A stretch of DNA of 41,043 nt from an uncultured Photobacterium sp. (GTDB taxonomy: Bacteria; Pseudomonadota; Gammaproteobacteria; Enterobacterales; Vibrionaceae). The notes under the pieces were generated by a model that was not told the DNA's origin, ran no database searches, and saw only the letters and a program-made list of their open reading frames with translations. Positions 34,331 through 41,043 of this stretch are shown here, piece by piece. Position numbers and translations under genes: made by a program. How positions within the stretch are numbered: position 1 is the stretch's first letter; the number at the start of each line of letters is the position of its first letter. The DNA lies in assembly GCA_947039005.1 (NCBI GenBank), contig CAMQXY010000016.1:1-41043 (forward strand), given 5' to 3'.

Positions 34331-34799
34331 ATTGTCTGAATTTTAGAAAAAAATAAAATAACGATGATTCATCGATTTAGTTGATAACTTATAAATCAAT
34401 TTTAAGAAATGTTGATTTGTTTTTGGGAGGAAGATCTCATGGTATTTATAAATATGAAAAGTTCATGGTTAAAATAATAAGAATAAATACCTTATATGAA
34501 TTGCATTGTTTTGATTGTGTTAAATTTTGACTGTTTTTCTTTAGATGTTACTTTTATTTGAATAGATATTCTATGACATGTTTTTAATAGGCTGTTGTTT
34601 ATATTTGTCGTGAGTATAAAATAATAGATGTAAAGCATATTTATCGTATGTTAGTCGCTGTTTTTGGGTGATATTATCGTTATTTTGTATTTCTATTATT
34701 TATGAATGTCTATTATTTATGAATGGTTGTATTTAATAAACATAACTATTGTCTTGAAATAACTTATAAAAATATAATTAAAATCAAAAGGAGTTAATC
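34331..34799. other. AT-rich region upstream of the molybdenum hydroxylase operon
   Basis: This 469-bp region contains a perfect 17-bp tandem duplication (34692-34708 and 34709-34725) and a 12-codon open frame with a strong ribosome site (34439-34477). Close to the gene lies a candidate promoter, TTGTCT (34749-34754) and TATAAT (34773-34778) with an 18-base spacer. AAGGAG (34788-34793) then precedes the ATG at 34800. No larger gene is visible. Confidence 0.5.
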
Positions 34800-37643
34800 A
34801 TGTCAATGGAACTTTCGCGAAGGAGTTTTATTAAGCATGGTATCATCGCTGGTATTTGTGTTTATACCGTCCCCGCTTTAGCCCGATTTAATCTTAATTT
34901 AGATGGTAGTAATAGTTTAGTTGCTCCGGAATTAGCATCTTCTTGGAAGTCTAATTTTAAAGTACGTTTTCGTAGTGACGCTATTGCAAAAGTGACCGGA
35001 GAAAAAGTTTATGGGCGTGATTTGCGATCAACCGATATTGATGGTTGGCCAAGTGAGCAATCATGGGCTTTTTATATTCGCGCCGATCGCGCCGATCGTA
35101 TTTATCAAGGTGTTGATTTAAGTTTATTACCGGAAAATGCTCAGCCAAGTAATATTGTTACCGCAGCAACCTTGATCAAAGATAAAATTGAATTACCGCA
35201 ATTTTATGGCACCAATATGTTAGTGGCTGAGGGCGCAATGCCTGATTATATCGGTCAGGCGGTGATGTTACTTATTTTTGATGATTTTCTCACTTATCAT
35301 CGCGCTAAAAATACGTTGCAATTTAATCGTGAAATTATTAAATATGGCAAGCAACAACCTTTAGTTGCTGCAGAGAAAGACCCATGGGGTGTATGGCGAA
35401 TTACGCGTGAACAAGGTAATGCTGAAGGTGTATTGCCTGATAAATATAGTCCACTAAAAAATGGGGTTAACTTCCCTAACTATGTTGACCATAAACCATT
35501 TTGGCCACAGTCTAATCCTTTAGGTTCAGCATTAGAGCAACAAATGGCAGTTGCGAATGATATTAAAGCTAGCTTACATGATGATAATAATTTTGTATTA
35601 GATCGTACTTATCAAACCCAATTTATTGATCCGATGTTCTTAGAGCCTGAATGCTTTAATGGTTGGTTTGATCCTAAAACACAGACCATGCACACGATCC
35701 CTTCTTCACAATCACCAAGTAATTTCTTTGGTTTTGCAACCATGATGCTTAACAACGGTCCTCTTGCCGGAAAAGTCAAAAACTTAGTGGTGCATTCACC
35801 TTTTATTGGTGGTGGTTTTGGTGGTAAAGATCACTCTATATTGCCTTTCTACGGTTTATTAGCGGTGATGTACAGCAAACATCCTGTGCGGATGGCGAAT
35901 GATCGCTTTCAACAATTTCAATCAGGCTTAAAACGTCACCCCTTTAACATGCACAACCAGTTAGCAATTGATAAAACCACCGGTAAATTCCAAGGTATTG
36001 TGAGTGACATGATCCTTGATGGTGGTGGTCGTGAAAACTTCAGCTCTGTAGTGGCTGAAGTGGGCGCAAGTGCATTGCAGTCAATTTATTATTTCCCTAA
36101 AAACGATATTACTGCGGTTGCTAATGTATCTGAAAATCCAGCTTCAGGTTCAATGCGTGGTTTTGGTACTCTACAAACCATGTCATCCATGGAAATGATG
36201 GTCAATGAAGCGGCGCAATTACTCAATATTGATCCAATTGATTTAAGACTGCGCAATGCGATTAAAACGGGGCAACTTAATACCCAAGGTGCAGTACCGA
36301 CGAGTACTGAACATTATGCTGAAATATTAAAACAAGCGCAGCAGCATGAGATGTGGACCCAGCGCGAACAACGTCGTAAAGCCTATGAAGCTAAACACCC
36401 TAATAAACGCTTTGGTACTGGTTTTGCCATTTGTACTAAAGATTATGGTGCGGGTGATGATGCGCCTTCAACCTATATTGAGATGGATAAAAGTGGTCGG
36501 TTAGTGATGGGGATCTCTGCTGTTGAAATTGGCACTGGCGCACAAACCTCTCAAGCGGCTGTTTTGGCTGATTACTTTGGTCGTCCAGCGGATACCATTA
36601 ATCTTGCTGAAGTGCATGGTTGGGATCCACTTCAAATGATCAATACTCAATCACCGTTTACGATGAGCCAAGCCTACCAAGATAAAATGCAACAAAATCC
36701 GCGTTGGACACCAACCATTCCCTATGCATCATCTGCATCGACATCGGCTTACTTTCAATCAAAAGCGACTGAAAATGCCGCCAAAGTTATTTTTGAATAT
36801 GGCTTATGGCCTGCTGCAAAAGCGATTTGGAGTAAGTTGTACTACAGCGGTGATCTGGCTGCAATGGATTTTGGCGCAATGGAAGATGCCGTCTGGGTGG
36901 AGGGTAAGTTAAGTGCTAAAGGCATGGAACCATTACCCCTTGATATGTTAGCGCAGCATGTCCATCAAAAAGGGTTAGTGACCGCAGCAATGGTACATAC
37001 GTTTAACCGTTGGGGTTGGGTGGATGCTGAATTTACCGTTGAGGGGCAGACACAAACCTATCAATTAGATGCAATGGCGGTGAAATATGGTCATGGCGCT
37101 GATGCGAATAAGAAAAAATTAATGACCAGCAGTGGTTGGCATTTATTGGATCGTAATAACGTTAATTATCCTGCAACGGTACTGAATAATGCGATGGTGG
37201 TGTATTACGCTCCTTGTGCGGTATTGGTTGAATTAGCGGTTGAAGAAGGCTCCGGCAAGGTTGAAATTGTCGCGACTCAAACTTGGCTTGATGCGGGTAA
37301 AGTGATCGTCAAAGAGTTAGTTGAAGGTCAAATTGAAGGTGGTTTAGTGATGGGTATTGGGCATGTATTGCACGAATACTTACCACCTGGTGAAGAAGGT
37401 CCGGGTAATGGTACGTGGAACCTGAATCGCTATCAGGTGCCCTTAGCAACTGACGTTGGTGTATGGCAAATGAATCATACTATTTTGCCGCCCTTTAATA
37501 ACTCAGATCAACGTAAAGGCATTGCGGAAGTGGTGATGATCCCAATTGTCGCTGCTGTCACCGAAGCCCTTTACCAAATAACCCATAAACGTTTTTACCA
37601 TTTACCCGTAACCGCCACTGATATTAAGGAAGCACTCGCATGA
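34800..37643 (+). CDS. Tat-exported molybdenum hydroxylase large subunit
   Basis: This 947-residue protein is the molybdopterin-binding subunit of a xanthine dehydrogenase/aldehyde oxidase-family enzyme. It starts with a twin-arginine signal (ELSRRSFIKHG) and hydrophobic stretch, so the folded enzyme acts in the periplasm. Cofactor motifs include FIGGGFGGKD, SGSMRGFGTLQ and, near the C-terminus, KGIAEVVMIP with the likely catalytic glutamate. It is longer than typical IorB/AldH-type subunits (about 750). It overlaps the 2Fe-2S gene by ATGA. With that subunit and a tri-haem cytochrome c it resembles periplasmic aldehyde or N-heterocycle dehydrogenases; the substrate is unknown. Confidence 0.88.
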   Translation: MSMELSRRSFIKHGIIAGICVYTVPALARFNLNLDGSNSLVAPELASSWKSNFKVRFRSDAIAKVTGEKVYGRDLRSTDIDGWPSEQSWAFYIRADRADRIYQGVDLSLLPENAQPSNIVTAATLIKDKIELPQFYGTNMLVAEGAMPDYIGQAVMLLIFDDFLTYHRAKNTLQFNREIIKYGKQQPLVAAEKDPWGVWRITREQGNAEGVLPDKYSPLKNGVNFPNYVDHKPFWPQSNPLGSALEQQMAVANDIKASLHDDNNFVLDRTYQTQFIDPMFLEPECFNGWFDPKTQTMHTIPSSQSPSNFFGFATMMLNNGPLAGKVKNLVVHSPFIGGGFGGKDHSILPFYGLLAVMYSKHPVRMANDRFQQFQSGLKRHPFNMHNQLAIDKTTGKFQGIVSDMILDGGGRENFSSVVAEVGASALQSIYYFPKNDITAVANVSENPASGSMRGFGTLQTMSSMEMMVNEAAQLLNIDPIDLRLRNAIKTGQLNTQGAVPTSTEHYAEILKQAQQHEMWTQREQRRKAYEAKHPNKRFGTGFAICTKDYGAGDDAPSTYIEMDKSGRLVMGISAVEIGTGAQTSQAAVLADYFGRPADTINLAEVHGWDPLQMINTQSPFTMSQAYQDKMQQNPRWTPTIPYASSASTSAYFQSKATENAAKVIFEYGLWPAAKAIWSKLYYSGDLAAMDFGAMEDAVWVEGKLSAKGMEPLPLDMLAQHVHQKGLVTAAMVHTFNRWGWVDAEFTVEGQTQTYQLDAMAVKYGHGADANKKKLMTSSGWHLLDRNNVNYPATVLNNAMVVYYAPCAVLVELAVEEGSGKVEIVATQTWLDAGKVIVKELVEGQIEGGLVMGIGHVLHEYLPPGEEGPGNGTWNLNRYQVPLATDVGVWQMNHTILPPFNNSDQRKGIAEVVMIPIVAAVTEALYQITHKRFYHLPVTATDIKEALA

Positions 37644-38170
37644 TCACTGTAAAAATGACAATTAATGGCAATATTGTAGGTCCAGTTGAGATCGATGAAA
37701 CAGTGAAAATGATTGATTTCTTACATGAATATCAAGGGCTAACAGGCACTAAATTTGGTTGTGGTATTGGTGTTTGTCATGCGTGTACCATTATTGTTGA
37801 TGATGCCGATGGTGGTTCACACACTGAGCGTACATGTATCAATGGGGTGGGTGATTTTAACGGTAAAAAACTGCGCACAGTTGAAGGTCACGCTAAACGT
37901 AATTTAATGGGACAAATCACCGCATTAAGCCCGGTACAGCAAACATTTGTTGATCACTTTTCATTTCAATGTGGGTGGTGTACATCAGGGTTTGTTAATG
38001 AGTCCACGGTGTTAGTTGAGCAACTAGCAAAGCAGCCTGTTGATAAAGCACAGGTTGAAGATGTGATTGAAAACGCACTAAAAAAACACATCTGCCGTTG
38101 TTCTGGTTACCGTAAATATTATGTTGGTTTACGTGATTTAGTGTTGTCACAACCGGGGTTAGTTAAATGA
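37640..38170 (+). CDS. 2Fe-2S subunit of the molybdenum hydroxylase
   Basis: This 176-residue small subunit carries two 2Fe-2S clusters that move electrons from molybdenum to the cytochrome. The plant-type cluster uses C41, C46, C49 and C66 (FGCGIGVCHAC); the second uses C111, C114, C152 and C154 (FQCGWC and HICRCSG). It has no signal peptide, so it is probably carried across the membrane with the Tat-bearing large subunit. It overlaps both neighbours by four bases (ATGA), indicating tight stoichiometric coupling. Confidence 0.93.
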   Translation: MITVKMTINGNIVGPVEIDETVKMIDFLHEYQGLTGTKFGCGIGVCHACTIIVDDADGGSHTERTCINGVGDFNGKKLRTVEGHAKRNLMGQITALSPVQQTFVDHFSFQCGWCTSGFVNESTVLVEQLAKQPVDKAQVEDVIENALKKHICRCSGYRKYYVGLRDLVLSQPGLVK

Positions 38171-39438
38171 AACGGAATTTAAAACTCAGCATGGTCTGTG
38201 GTTTGTTATTAAGTAGCAGTGCGGCTTGTGCACAAGTACCATCAACTTCTGCGCAAGCACCATCACCCGAAAATATGGCACAATTAATCGCGCAAGGTAA
38301 ATATTTAGCGGCTGCTGGTGATTGCAGTGGTTGTCATACGATTGATAGTGGTCAAGTTTATGGGGGTGGACGTGCATTTGATACGCCTTTTGGCACCTTA
38401 TATTCAACCAATATTAGTAGTGATAAACAACACGGTATTGGTAAGTATAGCTATCAGCAATTTGTTGATGCGGTACGTAATGGTGTGGCACCTAAAGGTA
38501 ATTTATACCCAGCAATGCCTTATGCGTCTTATCACCGTATTAACGACCATGATATGCAAGCGTTGTATGCGTATTTCATGCAGACAAAACCCGCGACACA
38601 GCCCAATAGAGAAAATGGGATTGGTTTTCCTTTCAATATTCGTATGGGCTTAAAAGTATGGAATTTAGTGGCGTTTGATAAAGCGACCTTTACGCCAAAT
38701 GCCGATAAAAGCCCGTTATGGAATCGTGGTAAATATTTAGTTCAAGGGTTAGGTCACTGTGGTGAATGTCATACACCACGTAATTTTATGATGGCAACCG
38801 AGCAAGATAATGCACTTGAAGGTGCAGTGGTTAATTACCTTAATGCGCCTAATATTACCGCAAAAAAATTGACTCAAACGCATTGGACATTCCATGATTT
38901 AGCCCAGTTCTTAAAAACAGGTCAATCCCCTAAAGGCACAGCTTTTGATGATATGTATATTGTTGAAAAGCACAGTTTAACGCACTTAAATGATCATGAT
39001 ATTGCTGCCATCACCAGCTATTTATTAGATCAATCCCAACCGTCTCAACACGTTAAACCACAACCTACGTTGACATCATTAGCAGCATCACAATTTGATA
39101 CTACGTTGCCAGGATACGGTACTTATATGAATAAGTGCTCAGGCTGTCATGGTCAAAGTGGGCAAGGGATCAAAAATGTTGCCCCTGCATTAAACGGTAA
39201 TGCAACCATTGGAAACAGTAATATTTTCAATACAGTAGCAGTATTGAATAATGGTATTAAGCGCCAGAGTTACAGTCAGGAGCAATCTTATTATGCGATG
39301 CCTGCTTATAAAGACAGCTTAGACAATCAACAAATGGCTGATTTGATAACTTATCTACATCAAAGCTTTTCTACACAGATGACGACTACAACCGCGAAGC
39401 AAGTTGCTGATGTTAAAAAGCAATTAGCTAACGATTGA
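38167..39438 (+). CDS. Tri-haem cytochrome c subunit
   Basis: This 423-residue periplasmic cytochrome has three CXXCH haem sites: C53-H57 (CSGCH), C198-H202 (CGECH) and C324-H328 (CSGCH). A Sec signal peptide covers about residues 1-22 (cleavage near ACA|QVP); a lipoprotein site at C21 is possible but the box is poor. The three-domain layout matches the cytochrome subunits of membrane-associated aldehyde and alcohol dehydrogenases. It likely passes electrons from the 2Fe-2S subunit to quinone or the respiratory chain. It overlaps the preceding gene by four bases. Confidence 0.92.
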   Translation: MKRNLKLSMVCGLLLSSSAACAQVPSTSAQAPSPENMAQLIAQGKYLAAAGDCSGCHTIDSGQVYGGGRAFDTPFGTLYSTNISSDKQHGIGKYSYQQFVDAVRNGVAPKGNLYPAMPYASYHRINDHDMQALYAYFMQTKPATQPNRENGIGFPFNIRMGLKVWNLVAFDKATFTPNADKSPLWNRGKYLVQGLGHCGECHTPRNFMMATEQDNALEGAVVNYLNAPNITAKKLTQTHWTFHDLAQFLKTGQSPKGTAFDDMYIVEKHSLTHLNDHDIAAITSYLLDQSQPSQHVKPQPTLTSLAASQFDTTLPGYGTYMNKCSGCHGQSGQGIKNVAPALNGNATIGNSNIFNTVAVLNNGIKRQSYSQEQSYYAMPAYKDSLDNQQMADLITYLHQSFSTQMTTTTAKQVADVKKQLAND

Positions 39439-39446
39439 TCATAAAA

Positions 39447-39470
39447 TTAGCCTGCATCATTGCAGGCTAA
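39447..39470 (+). other. Hairpin between the cytochrome and xdhC genes
   Basis: TTAGCCTGCA and TGCAGGCTAA form a perfect 10-bp stem with a TCAT loop. No U-run follows, so transcription probably continues into xdhC. It may protect the upstream mRNA and lower xdhC expression. Confidence 0.5.
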
Positions 39471-39512
39471 CTTCAGTATTGTTGTCATAGTAAACAAAGT
39501 GATAGATGATTT

Positions 39513-40496
39513 ATGAACGCATTAGATAAACAAGTATTGTTAGATTGTCAGGCATGGTTACAGCAAGGGAAACCTGTATGGCTATGCACTATTTTATCCA
39601 CGTATGGATCAGCGCCGCGTCCGGTTGGATCATTATTTGCGACAGAAGGTCATATTCGTTCTGGTTCCGTTTCTGGGGGCTGTATTGAAGATGCTTTTAT
39701 CTCCTTGATTCAACAGCATCAGCTAGATAAACCGATGCAGATATTTGATTATGGTAGTCATTTAGCGGTTGATGGCAGTCGATATGAATTGCCTTGTGGT
39801 GGTCATATTTCATTGTTGATTGAATATTTGCATCCTGATGCTGATTATCATTGGCTTGACGAGTGGTTGACGACAGCCATGACTAACAATGCCTTTGTAC
39901 GAGCCGTAAATATTGAATTAGAACAGCGTTGTATCGCGACTGATGTTGATGATCATGCTTTTATTACACCTTGGTTAACCATTCATTACCAACAACATTG
40001 GCAGCTATTATTACTGGGAATTAGTCAGGTTAGTGAAGAAGTTGCGCGGCTAGCAGTAAGAGCAGGATTTGCGGTTCGATTGTGTGATATGCGTGATAAT
40101 TATCAACAGAATTGGCGTTGGACAGCAGCACAAGGTGGAGTCGATGTGGAATGGTGCTCTGCTGATGCTTTTGTTGAACGTTATGCCAATCCTTATACCG
40201 CAATATTAGCATTAGCACATGATCCTCGGGTTGATGATTTAGGATTAATGGGATCATTAGAGTCGTCTGCTTTTTATATCGGTGCTTTAGGCTCACAAGC
40301 TAACAGTGATCGTCGTCGAGAACGATTAATGCGGATTGGTGAATATACACCGCAGCAATTATCGCGACTGCATGCCCCGATTGGGGTGGCTATTGGCAGT
40401 AAAACCCCGATTGAAATTGCTATCGCTATTATGGCTGAGGTTATTGCGGCTAAAAATGGGATTACATGTGATTCATGGCATTATCGTCATGGTTGA
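39513..40496 (+). CDS. xdhC: XdhC-family molybdenum cofactor chaperone
   Basis: This 327-residue XdhC/CoxI-family protein binds the molybdenum cofactor, helps add its terminal sulfido ligand and delivers it to molybdenum hydroxylases. The N-terminal domain shows STYGSAPRPVGSLF and GSVSGGCIEDAF; a Rossmann-like C-terminal domain contains YIGALGSQANSDRR and ending motifs IGVAIGSKTPIEIAIAIMAE. It follows the structural genes on the same strand, so its client is very probably the exported enzyme. Its stop overlaps the start of the next gene. Confidence 0.92.
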   Translation: MNALDKQVLLDCQAWLQQGKPVWLCTILSTYGSAPRPVGSLFATEGHIRSGSVSGGCIEDAFISLIQQHQLDKPMQIFDYGSHLAVDGSRYELPCGGHISLLIEYLHPDADYHWLDEWLTTAMTNNAFVRAVNIELEQRCIATDVDDHAFITPWLTIHYQQHWQLLLLGISQVSEEVARLAVRAGFAVRLCDMRDNYQQNWRWTAAQGGVDVEWCSADAFVERYANPYTAILALAHDPRVDDLGLMGSLESSAFYIGALGSQANSDRRRERLMRIGEYTPQQLSRLHAPIGVAIGSKTPIEIAIAIMAEVIAAKNGITCDSWHYRHG

Positions 40497-41043
40497 TTGT
40501 GTGATACCTGCTGCGGGATTGTCATCACGAATGGGAACGTGGAAGCCGATGTTAGCTTATCAAGGCAGTACATTATTAGATGTCGCAATCGAACATGCAT
40601 TACTGTTTTGCTCAAGAGTGATAGTGGTTGCAGGATATCGTGCTGATGAATTGGTACAGCGATATCAACATCAGCCACATATTAAAGTGGTGGTGAATCC
40701 AGACTATCGGCAGGGGATGTTAAGCTCAATTCAAAAGGGCATTGAAGCGGTAACCAGTTCACGGTTTTTTATCACTCATGCAGATATGCCGTGTATTGAT
40801 CCGCAGGTATTTAGGGTGTTATTGCAAGTGGATCATACGCGAGTGATATTTCCCGGTAACAAACATCAAACAGGGCATCCCGTGTTGATTGATGCCGCGT
40901 TAATTACTCAAATTTTAGCCTTACCCATTACTGCTAAAATGAAGCAAGTATTACAAACAGGCACTGAATATTACCTACAGCTAAACGCTGCGAGTGGTAT
41001 TTATCATGATATTGATACGCCAGAAAAGTATCAGCAATTAATT
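40489..41043 (+). CDS. MobA-like nucleotidyltransferase, cut by window end
   Basis: This gene is incomplete: 185 codons are read and the frame is open at the last base. It begins at ATG 40489, overlapping xdhC by eight bases. The translation starts MVDCVIPAAGLSSRMG with the nucleotide-binding AAGxSxRMG signature and WKPMLAYQG, then VVAGYRADEL, MLSSIQKGIEA and THADMPCID (metal-binding aspartate). The C-terminal part, GHPVLIDAAL and HDIDTPEKYQQL, is typical of MocA/YgfJ-type proteins. These attach CMP or another nucleotide to molybdopterin, so it likely matures the cofactor of the upstream enzyme. Only a few residues should be missing. Confidence 0.85.
   Translation, partial: MVDCVIPAAGLSSRMGTWKPMLAYQGSTLLDVAIEHALLFCSRVIVVAGYRADELVQRYQHQPHIKVVVNPDYRQGMLSSIQKGIEAVTSSRFFITHADMPCIDPQVFRVLLQVDHTRVIFPGNKHQTGHPVLIDAALITQILALPITAKMKQVLQTGTEYYLQLNAASGIYHDIDTPEKYQQLI

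Overview
The window is a chromosomal segment of a Gram-negative gammaproteobacterium, most likely a member of the Vibrionaceae and perhaps a Photobacterium. This rests on protein similarity to E. coli and Vibrio families, an AT-rich composition (roughly 40% G+C by eye), the eptA-dgkA and speA-speB pairs, and an RpiR-type sialic acid regulator. I see no insertion sequences, tRNA or rRNA genes, CRISPR arrays or phage genes. The species call is an inference.

Layout. (1) 1-7630, housekeeping: a NUDIX hydrolase, eptA (lipid A phosphoethanolamine transferase), dgkA, speB and speA (arginine to agmatine to putrescine), and a YedI/DUF808 membrane protein. (2) 7648-20561, a glycosaminoglycan-type catabolic locus. 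A KdgM-family porin and a Tat-exported sulfatase point left. A divergent ten-gene operon points right: agaR-agaZ-agaS-agaVWEF (a mannose-family PTS)-agaA-kduI-kduD, with a cytoplasmic GH105-type unsaturated uronyl hydrolase as an eleventh gene. (3) 20562-23733, a candidate structured RNA region, a COG2509 FAD protein and a DUF1275 membrane protein. (4) 23748-30946, a complete sialic acid locus: nanA divergent from an rpiR-type nanR, then nanE-nanK-siaT-nanQ-nanM. (5) 31105-34330, a HAD phosphatase, a small Trp-rich protein, Ogt, an M14 peptidase and Dps. (6) 34800 to the end, a Tat-exported molybdenum hydroxylase with its 2Fe-2S subunit, a tri-haem cytochrome c, XdhC and a MobA-like nucleotidyltransferase cut by the window end.

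How region 2 may work (inference from gene content). Acidic unsaturated chondroitin/dermatan-type oligosaccharides cross the outer membrane through the KdgM porin and are desulfated in the periplasm. The PTS imports the disaccharide, probably phosphorylating O6 of the GalNAc. The GH105 enzyme then splits off the unsaturated uronic acid, which goes to KduI and KduD. The GalNAc-6-phosphate goes to AgaA, AgaS and the tagatose route. No polysaccharide lyase, sulfatase-maturing enzyme, KDG kinase/aldolase or catalytic tagatose-bisphosphate aldolase is in the window. This resembles the PTS-based GAG import known in streptococci, but fitted with Gram-negative envelope parts and a GH105 in place of GH88.

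Regulation is unusually readable. The aga divergent region holds GAAAG pentamers at exact 10-bp spacing, a CRP-like site inside that array, and a 10-bp inverted repeat. The nan locus has three copies of a 15-bp palindrome (TGRAGT-N3-ACTTCM), one before each of nanA, nanR and nanE. Several intercistronic hairpins punctuate both operons.
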